DNA of 14,500 nucleotides, from NCBI GenBank assembly GCA_027451645.1, contig DAIDIX010000014.1:1-14500 (forward strand), written 5' to 3'. The notes under the pieces are model-generated. The model made no database searches and was not told the DNA's origin. It was given only the letters and a program-made list of their open reading frames with translations. The translations under genes were made by a program, and so were the position numbers. This stretch comes from Candidatus Dormiibacterota bacterium. GTDB lineage: Bacteria > Chloroflexota > Dormibacteria > Aeolococcales > Aeolococcaceae. This document shows, one piece after another, positions 6,261 through 13,514 of this stretch (its first letter is position 1; every line of letters begins with the position of its first letter).

Positions 6261-7028
6261 GAAGCACCTACTATAGACCGTGAGAAGTTCACGACTGCAG
6301 CAATTGTTGACCGCACGGATCTGACTGAGGATCTCTGGCTCATCCGTCTTCAGCTCGAGGAAGCGATTCCCTTCCGGTCAGGACAATATGTGACGATTGG
6401 GCTGAATGTCGGGGGAAGCCTTATTGAACGTCCGTATTCAGTCTGTTCCTCACCTCTCGAAGACCACGTCATTGATCTGTTCCTTGAGCGTGTTCCTGGG
6501 GGAGAACTCTCAGTGCCCCTGCATGCATGTGCTCCTGGAACGGAACTCGTCGTCCGGAAGAAGGCGAAGGGCCTCTTTCTCAAGAATCTGCCCCTGATGC
6601 ACGGCCCCCTGCTGTTCGTTGCAACAGTAACAGGAGTCGCCCCGTATCTCAGCACACTTCGCACCATGGTCCGCGAACGGAAGAACGGATCGCCCATCGA
6701 AGAGCGCAATGTTCTCCTCCTCCATGGAGCAAGCCATGGTGCAGAACTTGGCTATGCAGAGGAACTTGCGCGACTCTCGGGTGAGGAGTCCTGGTTTACG
6801 TACGTACCGACTCTGAGCCGGCCGTGGGAACACCCGGAATGGACTGGTGAGACGGGCCGGGTTGATGAGCTTCTCCGGAAGTACGCTGACTCGCTCGGCA
6901 TCAGGCCCGGGTCTGGTGCTGCATACCTTTGCGGGCATCCAGGCATGATTTCGCATGCGAAAGAGATACTGAAGCGGAAGGGACTGGAAGTGAACCAGAT
7001 CCATGAGGAACAGTACTGGCCGGAGTAG
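6258..7028 (+). CDS. Ferredoxin-NADP reductase (FAD-binding)
   Basis: Flavoenzyme that moves electrons between NADPH and ferredoxin or flavodoxin in the cytoplasm. The 256-residue product has the FAD-binding RPYSVCSSP (58-66) and GGELS (81-85). It also has the pyridine-nucleotide-binding TGVAPYLSTLR (125-135) and AYLCGHPGM (222-230), and ends in EEQYWPE, close to the terminal pattern of bacterial Fpr enzymes. GTG 6258 is the only possible extended start because an in-frame TAA (6255-6257) directly precedes it. A -10-like TACACT six bases upstream suggests leaderless expression. The gene converges on pepN across an inverted repeat. A thioredoxin-reductase-type partner is not visible, so its redox partner is unknown. 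Confidence 0.9.
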   Translation: MEAPTIDREKFTTAAIVDRTDLTEDLWLIRLQLEEAIPFRSGQYVTIGLNVGGSLIERPYSVCSSPLEDHVIDLFLERVPGGELSVPLHACAPGTELVVRKKAKGLFLKNLPLMHGPLLFVATVTGVAPYLSTLRTMVRERKNGSPIEERNVLLLHGASHGAELGYAEELARLSGEESWFTYVPTLSRPWEHPEWTGETGRVDELLRKYADSLGIRPGSGAAYLCGHPGMISHAKEILKRKGLEVNQIHEEQYWPE

Positions 7029-7045
7029 GACCAGTACTGTGTGAA

Positions 7046-7092
7046 CTGTCCGGGAGGGGAGAACGCACATTCACGTTTCCTGTCCCGGACAG
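7046..7092. terminator. Bidirectional hairpin between the reductase and aminopeptidase genes
   Basis: CTGTCCGGGA (7046-7055) is exactly complementary to TCCCGGACAG (7083-7092). Five further pairs (56-60 with 76-80, two of them G-T) extend the stem past a two-base bulge. It fills the 79-base gap between two converging genes and is the likely transcription end for both. There is no T-tract on either side, so it may act differently from a classic intrinsic terminator. Confidence 0.65.
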
Positions 7093-7107
7093 ATGCACGC
7101 TATGGTG

Positions 7108-9723
7108 TCAGGACTTGTCGACAGATCGTGTCTCAGGACTTCTGGGACGGGGAGCAGCCCTGTCAAGAGCACGTGATTTGATCATGCGCTTTGCTGTGTC
7201 TTCGGACTCGAGGAGAGACCTCCTGGCCGAGAAGGGAAGACGGGTATCTGCAATGGCAGTCTTCGTTGCAGCAAGAGTATCCTTGGAGACCGTGTACGAA
7301 GGGTACAGCATCGAGGTCATTGCAGTCGCCGTTTCATGATCGTAGGACATCCAGATCGAGGGGAGCTGTGCAAAGTACTTCGTGATGTATTCCTTCGTGA
7401 GAGCCTCCTGTCCAGGCTGCTGGAATCCTGAGAGGATCGCCTCGCGCAGGTACAGCGAGAGAGAGGGATCCGAGGTGAGCCGTAACCAGGCCTGCTTCTT
7501 TGCTTCTCGTGTAGGGAGCGAGGCAAGAGCTGTTGCACCACGGAGCTGGCTGAGGTCAGTATTCTCCCTCTTCTGCTCGGCTTCGATGAAGGCTGCATCA
7601 ATCTTTCCGGCCTGGGCAAGGCGGTTGATGAGGAGCCAGCGAAGCTGAGGATCTGTATGGACTGGAACGCCTGGCAGGTTTCGCGTACCGTCAAGGTATT
7701 CCCGTACCAGTGTGAGCTCGTTTTCCGATGTGGAGAATGCAACAAAAGCCTTGAACCATGCGAGCTGGAGATCTGAGCCATCCTGTGCTGTCGTGTAGGC
7801 AGCATGTGCTGCCTTCGCAAGAGTAGCAAGCTTCGCTTCCCGTGACGAGGGATGCCCATAGAGTGTTGCTGCACTCTTTGCTTGGGCAATGAGACGTTCA
7901 ACAGTGGCTACTTCTGTCTCATGCGGTGCCTGTTCTGCAATGAGAGACACGAAGGCACTTCCAGAGAGTTCAGCATCCCGCAGCATGTCCCAGGACGCTG
8001 CCCAGCAGAGGGAGCGGGTGAGGGGATCAGGAATGTCTGAGAGATGGTGGAGAAGGGTTGAGAACGACTTTGGATCGAACCGAACCTTCGTGAAGGTGAG
8101 ATCCTGGTCATTGAGCATGAGGAGATCGGGAACACGCTCTCCAACGAGTTCTGGAATGTCCGTGGATGCACCGCTGACTGCAACGTTTTCAATGCTTCGC
8201 GTGCGTACGAGTCTCCCGGAGGCGTCAAGGTTGTAGAGTCCAATATTCATGATGTGAGGACGAAGCGTGGGATGGTCCTTCGGTACACTCTGACTCACTG
8301 CGAAAGACGTGTACCTGCCACCAGACTCCTTCGTTGCAGTGGACATCGTGGCTATGCCAGTCGTTTCGAGCCACAGCTTTGACCAGGTGGTGAGATCCTT
8401 GCCAGAAGCCTCAGCAAGCTTGGCAAGAAAGTCCTGAAGCGTTGCATTGCCCCAGCCGTATGCCTTGAAATAGGACCGCAGCCCCTTGAAGAAGTTGTCC
8501 CTTCCAACATAGGGAAGGAGCTGACGGAGTACGGATGCCCCTTTTGCGTACGTGATGCCATCAAAGTTCGTTTCTGCAGTTTCTGTATCCGGAGCATCAT
8601 TCGCAATCGGATGGGTCGTGGGAAGCTGGTCCTGGCGGGCAGCCCATGACTTCTCCGTGTTCGCGAAACTCACCCATGCCTGCTTGAACCTGGTTGCCTC
8701 AGTGAGGGCAAGATACGACATCATCGTTGCAAAGCTTTCGTTAAGCCAGAGATCGTTCCACCACTTCATGGTCACGTAATCTCCGAACCACATGTGTGCC
8801 ATCTCATGAAGAATCGTGTCAGCACGGTTCTCGCGGGCTGCATCGGTAACAACGCCCCGGAAGATATAGTCTTCACGGAAAGTGATGCAACCAGGATTTT
8901 CCATTGCGCCAGCATTGAATTCAGGGACAAATACCTGATCATACTTTGGAAATGGGTATGGGACTCCATAGAGCTGCTCGTAATAAGCAAGACCCTGCTT
9001 TGTAAGGGTGAACATCTCAGCGAGCTCGGCCTGTGTCATGTATGGAGCAAGGGACTTCCTGCAGTAGATCGAGAGTGGCACTCCCTTGTACTGGTCCGTG
9101 TACTCATCGAATGGACCAGCTACAAGTGCTGTGAGATATGTGGACAGTGTCTCTGTTGGGGCAAAGTCGATCTGCTGCTCGCCTGTGGGAAGTGTCCTTG
9201 TGGCAGCAGCAGGAGAGTTCGAGACAATCTTCCACTCCTTCGGTCCAGTTACGTGGAAGGCATAGGTTGCCTTGAGATCCGGCTGGTCAAAGCACGGATA
9301 CATGAGATGTGCATCAAAAGGTTCGAAGTGGGAGTGGAGGTAGACCTGCTGGTCACTTGGGTCCACGAAGCGATGGAGTCCAACCCCTGTCTGGCCATAT
9401 TCCATTTCTGCAACAACAGTGAGGGTATTCGCTCCACGTGCGAGTCCTGCGATTTCGAGCCGCTTTCCCTCACGGAAGGTGTACTCATCGGGTCGAAGCT
9501 CCCTGCCATTGAGGATGACTTTCTGCACAGAACGTGCTGTCACATCGCAGAATGTCGATGCATTCTCCTCGCTGCAGTCAAATCGAACTGTCGAAGTACT
9601 GGAGAAGGTCTCCTGCTTCGGGTCATCCGAGAGGGTGAGAGAGACGTCATACGATAGATTGCTGAGAAGCCGTGCACGTGCTTCAGCATCAGTGCGCTGC
9701 AGGGAATCAAGTCCAGTTGCCAT
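7108..9723 (-). CDS. pepN: Aminopeptidase N (M1 zinc metallopeptidase)
   Basis: Cytoplasmic zinc exopeptidase that removes N-terminal residues from peptides. The 871-residue protein has the N-terminal beta domain and the exopeptidase motif GAMEN (272-276). The zinc site is HEMAH (306-310) plus Glu329 in WLNES, the HExxH-x18-E pattern. Tyr392 (DGITYAKGASVLRQL) is the transition-state tyrosine. The C-terminal helical ERAP1_C-like half runs from about residue 530. Length and motif spacing match the actinobacterial-type PepN of about 850 residues. There is no signal peptide. CAGGAG about 11 bases before the ATG is a fair ribosome site. It lies downstream of the methyltransferase on the same strand, 81 bases away, and could be co-transcribed. 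All catalytic residues are intact. Confidence 0.97.
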   Translation of the reverse strand: MATGLDSLQRTDAEARARLLSNLSYDVSLTLSDDPKQETFSSTSTVRFDCSEENASTFCDVTARSVQKVILNGRELRPDEYTFREGKRLEIAGLARGANTLTVVAEMEYGQTGVGLHRFVDPSDQQVYLHSHFEPFDAHLMYPCFDQPDLKATYAFHVTGPKEWKIVSNSPAAATRTLPTGEQQIDFAPTETLSTYLTALVAGPFDEYTDQYKGVPLSIYCRKSLAPYMTQAELAEMFTLTKQGLAYYEQLYGVPYPFPKYDQVFVPEFNAGAMENPGCITFREDYIFRGVVTDAARENRADTILHEMAHMWFGDYVTMKWWNDLWLNESFATMMSYLALTEATRFKQAWVSFANTEKSWAARQDQLPTTHPIANDAPDTETAETNFDGITYAKGASVLRQLLPYVGRDNFFKGLRSYFKAYGWGNATLQDFLAKLAEASGKDLTTWSKLWLETTGIATMSTATKESGGRYTSFAVSQSVPKDHPTLRPHIMNIGLYNLDASGRLVRTRSIENVAVSGASTDIPELVGERVPDLLMLNDQDLTFTKVRFDPKSFSTLLHHLSDIPDPLTRSLCWAASWDMLRDAELSGSAFVSLIAEQAPHETEVATVERLIAQAKSAATLYGHPSSREAKLATLAKAAHAAYTTAQDGSDLQLAWFKAFVAFSTSENELTLVREYLDGTRNLPGVPVHTDPQLRWLLINRLAQAGKIDAAFIEAEQKRENTDLSQLRGATALASLPTREAKKQAWLRLTSDPSLSLYLREAILSGFQQPGQEALTKEYITKYFAQLPSIWMSYDHETATAMTSMLYPSYTVSKDTLAATKTAIADTRLPFSARRSLLESEDTAKRMIKSRALDRAAPRPRSPETRSVDKS

Positions 9724-9804
9724 GTCGTGTACTACTCCTGATGGGATCAGTCGATCTTCTCACCATTGTCGTTGTTTCCTTGCCCGATGCGCTACACTCC
9801 GGAC

Positions 9805-10593
9805 TCATGCCTGTCTGCGTGAAGCTTCGATGCGGATGACAGTGAGTGCAAACAGGTAGTTCTTGTAGATGGTGCAGTCTGGAAGCGCTTCAATCACAGT
9901 TCGCGCTGCATCGGCCAGAAGCTCTCTCTCCGGAGTGGAGAGAGCGAGCATGTCTGGGTACGTTCGCAGCAGTTTCAGATATGAGGATGAAGAATAGGGA
10001 AGTGCCATTTCCATGGTGGTTGGAGCAATCACTGGATGCATGTGATTCCACTTCCTGTGAATGGAATCAGCAACCTCTCCAGCACTCGGAATTGCACTCA
10101 GCTTTCCGTGGGCAGAGCAGTGCCATGACGCATCAATTGCCTTGAAGGCATTCATGGTACCCCCAGTGCAGTGGTGATACTCAAGGATGGCAAGAAGTCC
10201 ATCTGGACGCACTGCCTTTCTAAGCGCACGAAATGCTGAATGCGGCTCGAGCCAGTGCCAGCTGTTTGCTGCAACTGCATGATGTGCTGCAACTTCAGGT
10301 CGCCAGTGTTCGATGTCGACTTCGTGGACACGAAGTTGTGGACTTGCAGCATGTGCTCTGATGTATGTTGCGAAGCGGGAATCTGGCTCAAGGGCATCGA
10401 TGGTGCATCCGTGCCTGAGAAGAGGACGTGTGGCAATTCCAGTACCAGCTCCCACCTCAAGAAGTCGTGTCGCTGGAGTGATGTCAAGAGCGCTCGCACA
10501 GAGTGAGAGAAGTTCATCAGGGTACTGAGGGCGGACAGCGTCATACTGAACTGGATCGACACTGTTCCAGAGGGCGATCCGCTGCAGTGGCAT
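9805..10593 (-). CDS. Class I SAM-dependent methyltransferase
   Basis: The 262-residue product has the start pattern SVDPVQYDAVRPQYP common to this group. SAM motif I is LLEVGAGTGIATRPLL (44-59), the acidic motif II is DALEPD (66-71), and post-motif HAVAANSWHWLEP (105-117) matches the family's AFHWF segment, followed by LRKAVRPDGLLAI (124-136). The substrate cannot be predicted. The true start is ATG 10593, with GGAGG eight bases upstream; a longer reading from GTG 10644 has no such site. It is divergent from the YunG-like gene, with 93 bases between the starts, and upstream of pepN on the same strand. Confidence 0.88.
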   Translation of the reverse strand: MPLQRIALWNSVDPVQYDAVRPQYPDELLSLCASALDITPATRLLEVGAGTGIATRPLLRHGCTIDALEPDSRFATYIRAHAASPQLRVHEVDIEHWRPEVAAHHAVAANSWHWLEPHSAFRALRKAVRPDGLLAILEYHHCTGGTMNAFKAIDASWHCSAHGKLSAIPSAGEVADSIHRKWNHMHPVIAPTTMEMALPYSSSSYLKLLRTYPDMLALSTPERELLADAARTVIEALPDCTIYKNYLFALTVIRIEASRRQA

Positions 10594-10686
10594 TTGCGTG
10601 TCCTCCACATTCATGCATGACGCATCACACTGGACGAAGGTCAAATGGACATGTTAATGTACCTACGATACTCGAGGAGGGGATAT

Positions 10687-11091
10687 ATGGATGCACGACG
10701 CATTTCAGCGATTCGTACAGTGTTCGAGAAGGCATGGGATGCATCGACTGCCTGGAAAGCGGAGCAGTGGTCCAGAGATGTTCCATCGACAGGCCAATGC
10801 GCAGTAACCACGGTCATTCTCCAGAAGTATCTTGGAGGCACCATCCTGCGCACAACATATGACAATGTGCCACATTACCTTCTCGTGCTCCCCTCTGGCG
10901 AGGAACTTGACATCACTCGCGATCAGTTCCGACCTGAAGCAGCTCGCGGTCCCTCGAAGACTGTGGATCCGCACCAGCTGTCGAGAAGTACGAGAGTCCG
11001 TCTCAGAATTCTTGAAGAGCGGGTTGCTCCTGCACTTGATGCCCTGATGCATGTCCGTCATGAACGAACTGCTCGTGGAGGTCTAGAGTAG
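10687..11091 (+). CDS. YunG-like protein of unknown function
   Basis: The 134-residue protein resembles, from memory, the Bacillus YunG family: an N-terminal helix with a W-x(n)-W region (AWDAS...EQW), then the core STGQCAVTTVILQKYLGG (34-51). HYLLVLPSGEELDITRDQF follows (63-81). The order Cys38 (GQC), His63 (HY) and Asp75 (LDIT) is that of a papain-like thiol hydrolase or transglutaminase core, but catalysis is only a guess. The C-terminal 40 residues are Arg-rich and helical. ATG 10687 is favoured by GAGGAGG six to seven bases upstream; the upstream ATG 10645 has no ribosome site. It stands alone on its strand, divergent from the methyltransferase. Its stop is followed by about 240 bases with no convincing gene. 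Confidence 0.7.
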   Translation: MDARRISAIRTVFEKAWDASTAWKAEQWSRDVPSTGQCAVTTVILQKYLGGTILRTTYDNVPHYLLVLPSGEELDITRDQFRPEAARGPSKTVDPHQLSRSTRVRLRILEERVAPALDALMHVRHERTARGGLE

Positions 11092-11313
11092 GCGTACTGG
11101 TGTCGATGTCATGCGCTCTGGGATGGGGTGCACGTGCATGCCAATCCCTGAACACCTGAATCCTCTCCATGCTGCTTCCGCACACGTACATGAGATGGCT
11201 CAAGGTGGAGGATGGACATGGCACAGCCTGTGACTGGTGGCATTGCAGGTGTTGGCTGATGAGCTTCATGCAGCTGCAGGTGCATTGTGCACAGGGCAAA
11301 AGGCAGGGAGGGA

Positions 11314-11333
11314 ACTCTGCGCAAAGGCAGAGT
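11314..11333 (-). terminator. Weak hairpin downstream of the PIN gene
   Basis: ACTCTGC (11314-11320), a six-base loop and GCAGAGT (11327-11333) form a 7-bp stem directly after the PIN gene stop on the minus strand. The sequence after it on that strand is pyrimidine-rich (TTCCCTCCC) but not a T-tract. It is a possible transcription end. The remaining space back to 11092 holds nothing I can support. Confidence 0.4.
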
Positions 11334-11334
11334 G

Positions 11335-11781
11335 CTACTCGACAGTCCTATCAGGCCGTACGAGAGACTTGAGGTACTCGGCTGGAGTGACGATCGGTAT
11401 CCCGCGAAACTCCTTTAAGCCGAGGAGATGATGGTCTGTGCTCACGATCATGTCTGCCTTTGCTGCAAGTGCTGCACCGAGAACATGATCATCGTTGGGA
11501 TCCGGACAGGTGGGCGGTATTGAAGTAGGAGTAATGGTCTTAGCCCGAAGCATGGTCCAGAGCGTCTTGTAGTGCTGTCGTCGCGTGCGGAATCGTGGAT
11601 CGTTCGCACATGTCCAATAGAACTCGGAGAGGATGCGATAGCTCGTGTAGAGCTGGACATTCGGTCGTGTTGTAGACATGAGTGCACGTCGCATCACACC
11701 GTTGAAGTACACCCCTCCGATGAGCACAGTGGTATCGAATACGACTCGTGTTGGTGGTCCAGAGGGAGGAGCTGTCGTCAT
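11335..11781 (-). CDS. PIN-domain protein, probable toxin of a toxin-antitoxin pair
   Basis: PIN domains are Mg-dependent RNA nucleases. The 148-residue product shows the fold's acidic residues in order: Asp16 (VVFDTTVLIGG), Glu53 (RILSEFYW), Asp97/Asp98 (DPNDDHVLGAAL) and Asp116 (IVSTDHHLLGL), ending in VTPAEYL. It resembles the COG1569-type 'putative toxin component, PIN family' rather than classical VapC. Its start overlaps the stop of the upstream small gene by ATGA (11778-11781), the tight coupling usual for antitoxin-toxin pairs. The active-site set looks complete, so it is probably functional. Confidence 0.87.
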   Translation of the reverse strand: MTTAPPSGPPTRVVFDTTVLIGGVYFNGVMRRALMSTTRPNVQLYTSYRILSEFYWTCANDPRFRTRRQHYKTLWTMLRAKTITPTSIPPTCPDPNDDHVLGAALAAKADMIVSTDHHLLGLKEFRGIPIVTPAEYLKSLVRPDRTVE

Positions 11782-12032
11782 CGTGCAAGTGCCTTTCGTG
11801 CGAGGTGGACAGCATCCACCACGTCCTCTTCCGTAATGCCGCCAAGGGCTGCAGTCGTCTCAGCTTCAGAGAAGAGGATCTGAAGTTCATCATGCGAGGG
11901 GGTCAGTTCATGCTGTGCACTTTCTGAACCTGGATGGGGGAGATGCGGAAGTGGAAATGCTTCATCAGGGCGCACTGCTCTGGAAGAAGTGGTATTGCCA
12001 GGTGATGGAGTGTTCGCAATTCGTGCTGCCAT
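11778..12032 (-). CDS. Probable antitoxin partner of the PIN toxin
   Basis: The 84-residue protein has no family I recognise. It has a Pro-rich, disordered-looking N-terminal half. A helical acidic C-terminal half follows (HDELQILFSEAETTAALGGITEEDVVDAVHLARKALAR), the kind of segment that wraps a PIN toxin. ATG 12032 is preferred over the longer reading from 12221 because the extra N-terminal sequence is Cys-rich and looks non-coding. In addition, a -10-like TACACT lies just before this ATG. The 4-base overlap with the PIN gene supports a shared toxin-antitoxin role. The DNA-binding part is not obvious. Confidence 0.65.
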   Translation of the reverse strand: MAARIANTPSPGNTTSSRAVRPDEAFPLPHLPHPGSESAQHELTPSHDELQILFSEAETTAALGGITEEDVVDAVHLARKALAR

Positions 12033-12046
12033 GTGTAAGCAGTGTA
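12030..12046 (-). promoter_or_regulatory. -10 box with near-leaderless start of the toxin-antitoxin operon
   Basis: On the minus strand TACACT (12046-12041) is followed by eight bases and ATG (12032-12030), giving a leader of zero to two bases. No ribosome site is present. A weak TTCCCG stands near the -35 position. Confidence 0.45.
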
Positions 12047-12183
12047 GAGAATTCTGGGTACCTTCGGGAAGTGTGCATGTGCGTGAATGGTATGTCGTGG
12101 AACGTTGAAACACGCACTCCTTGGAAGTCGGCGAAACCGTAACAATGAGGTGACAGGAAGGCATGCGGCAAAATGACACCACA

Positions 12184-12189
12184 TATACT
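12184..12189 (+). promoter_or_regulatory. -10 box (TATACT) of the WXG100 gene
   Basis: TATACT matches the consensus in five of six bases and would give a leader of about 44 bases ending in the ribosome site AGGTGAGGAG. There is no recognisable -35 box 16-18 bases upstream. Confidence 0.5.
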
Positions 12190-12239
12190 GGCACCAAGCC
12201 CTGACGGGTGGAGGAATGCAAATCAGGTGAGGAGTCAAC

Positions 12240-12527
12240 ATGAGTGGTTTTGCAGTCACTCCCGATGACGTGGATCAGGCGGGAAACAATGCTTCTTCGG
12301 CAAATGACAATATTGAGCAGATCCTGACACAGCTCCGCTCACAGGTTGATGCGCTCCAGTCTGTGTGGAGTGGTGTTGCACATGAGAACTTTGATGGGCT
12401 GTACCAGGAGTGGAACTCGGGAGCCAAGCAGCTGCAGGACGCGCTGACACAGATTTCAGCCAAGTTGCATCAGGCTGCCAACTCGTATCGTGAGACAGAA
12501 TCTTCGGTATCGTCGACATTCCATTGA
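12240..12527 (+). CDS. WXG100 (ESAT-6/EsxA-like) family protein
   Basis: WXG100 proteins are small helical hairpins, usually exported as dimers by type VII (ESX/Yuk) secretion. The 95-residue product has the family length, a central Trp-Ser-Gly turn (VWSGVAHENF, Trp43-Gly45) between two amphipathic helices, and a C-terminal YRETE matching the YxxxD/E export signal. It lacks a signal peptide. The start has GAGGAG five bases upstream. It has its own -10 box and terminator, so it is probably monocistronic. No EccC/YukA ATPase, membrane component or second WXG100 gene is in the window, so the export system must be elsewhere. Confidence 0.93.
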   Translation: MSGFAVTPDDVDQAGNNASSANDNIEQILTQLRSQVDALQSVWSGVAHENFDGLYQEWNSGAKQLQDALTQISAKLHQAANSYRETESSVSSTFH

Positions 12528-12551
12528 TTTTCATCGAGAAGTGAAACACGG

Positions 12552-12583
12552 ACAGGGGATCCGGTTCCCGGATTCCCTGTTTT
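12552..12583 (+). terminator. Strong intrinsic terminator after the WXG100 gene
   Basis: ACAGGGGATCCGG (12552-12564), loop TTC, and CCGGATTCCCTGT (12568-12580) form a 13-bp stem with one G-T pair. It runs into TTTT (12580-12583). It isolates the WXG100 gene from the Rieske gene. Confidence 0.92.
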
Positions 12584-12623
12584 CATGTGGAGCCTGAGCA
12601 GGAAGTAGTGGTGGAGGAACAGC

Positions 12624-13514
12624 ATGGCAATGGAGCGCAGGGTACGACGGCAGTGGGAACAGCTGCTTGAGAAACTGGCAAGAGATGAACGGCTGGACCA
12701 GTATGCTGATGCAGTGCAGAAGCTCGTTGCTGAGGTGCTTCCCCAGGGCGAGCTGAAGGACGCTCTCACGGGAGGGTGGCTTGGCCATGCAGTACATCCA
12801 GCACTGACTGATGTTGTGACAGGCACACTTGCATCTGCCACGCTCCTTCATCTGGTTGGTACACGACATGCCCGGCGTAGCAGTGATCTTCTAGTGGCAG
12901 TTGGACTGCTTGCAGCCGTACCAACAGTAGCAAGCGGACTTGCTGACTGGGTCGATACGTACGGGGAAGAGAAGCGGGCAGGATTCATTCATGCAGTGGG
13001 GAACGGTGCTGGACTTGCATGCTATCTTCTCTCCTTTGGTCCCCGTCTTCGGGGCCATGGGATCCGGGCACGTGCACTGAGGGTAGTCGGATTCGGTCTC
13101 CTTGCAGGTGCTGGGTATGTTGGCGGACATATGACGCTCCGGAAGGGCATGGGGGTGGACCACGGAGCATTTGCTGCCTTTTCAGAGCATTGGACACCTG
13201 TGATGCAGGATGAGGAGCTGAAGGAGAATGCGCTTACGAAGGCGTCAGTGAATGGTGCTGACATTCTGCTGTACAAGAATCACCGGAAGATCTATGCACT
13301 TGGCAACTCCTGTTCGCATGCAGGTGGGCCACTCCATGAAGGGAAAGTCGATGCGGATGGCTGTGTACGCTGTCCCTGGCACCACAGTGTCTTTGACCTG
13401 GCCACCGGTGAGGTGGTCCACGGTCCGGCATCTGCTCCACAACGAGTGCTTGAAGTCCGTCGACATGAGGGAACAGTGGAAGTCCGGCTACGTCCACATG
13501 AGGACGAACACTAG
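12624..13514 (+). CDS. DUF2231 membrane domain fused to a Rieske [2Fe-2S] domain
   Basis: The 296-residue product has an Arg/Lys-rich helical N-terminus. A multi-span membrane part follows (about 52-172) with the DUF2231 hallmark GHAVHPALTDVVTG and a second conserved histidine region (FIHAVGNGAG). The C-terminal Rieske ferredoxin-like domain runs from about 195 to 292. The cluster ligands are Cys230-x-His232 (NSCSHAGGPL) and Cys250-x-x-His253 (CPWHHSVFDL). It probably passes electrons at the membrane, with the cluster domain likely cytoplasmic. Partners are unknown. The fusion is known in Actinobacteria and Chloroflexota. ATG 12624 has GGAGG six bases upstream. The TAG stop overlaps the stop of the converging dehydrogenase gene in a shared CTAG. 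Confidence 0.92.
   Translation: MAMERRVRRQWEQLLEKLARDERLDQYADAVQKLVAEVLPQGELKDALTGGWLGHAVHPALTDVVTGTLASATLLHLVGTRHARRSSDLLVAVGLLAAVPTVASGLADWVDTYGEEKRAGFIHAVGNGAGLACYLLSFGPRLRGHGIRARALRVVGFGLLAGAGYVGGHMTLRKGMGVDHGAFAAFSEHWTPVMQDEELKENALTKASVNGADILLYKNHRKIYALGNSCSHAGGPLHEGKVDADGCVRCPWHHSVFDLATGEVVHGPASAPQRVLEVRRHEGTVEVRLRPHEDEH

Noticed and set aside
8794..9657. 287-codon open frame on the plus strand
   Set aside because: It lies fully antisense within pepN, which has every catalytic motif; the frame shows no recognisable domain.
11212..11259. Tiny frame of 15 codons after GGTGGAGG in the gap between the YunG-like and PIN genes
   Set aside because: The ribosome site is good but the peptide is very short with no support. 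I also rejected a longer GTG frame from 11237 because it runs antisense into the PIN gene.
12033..12221. Longer antitoxin starting at ATG 12221 (minus strand)
   Set aside because: The extra residues are rich in Cys, Thr and His like random reading, and a -10-like box stands directly before ATG 12032.
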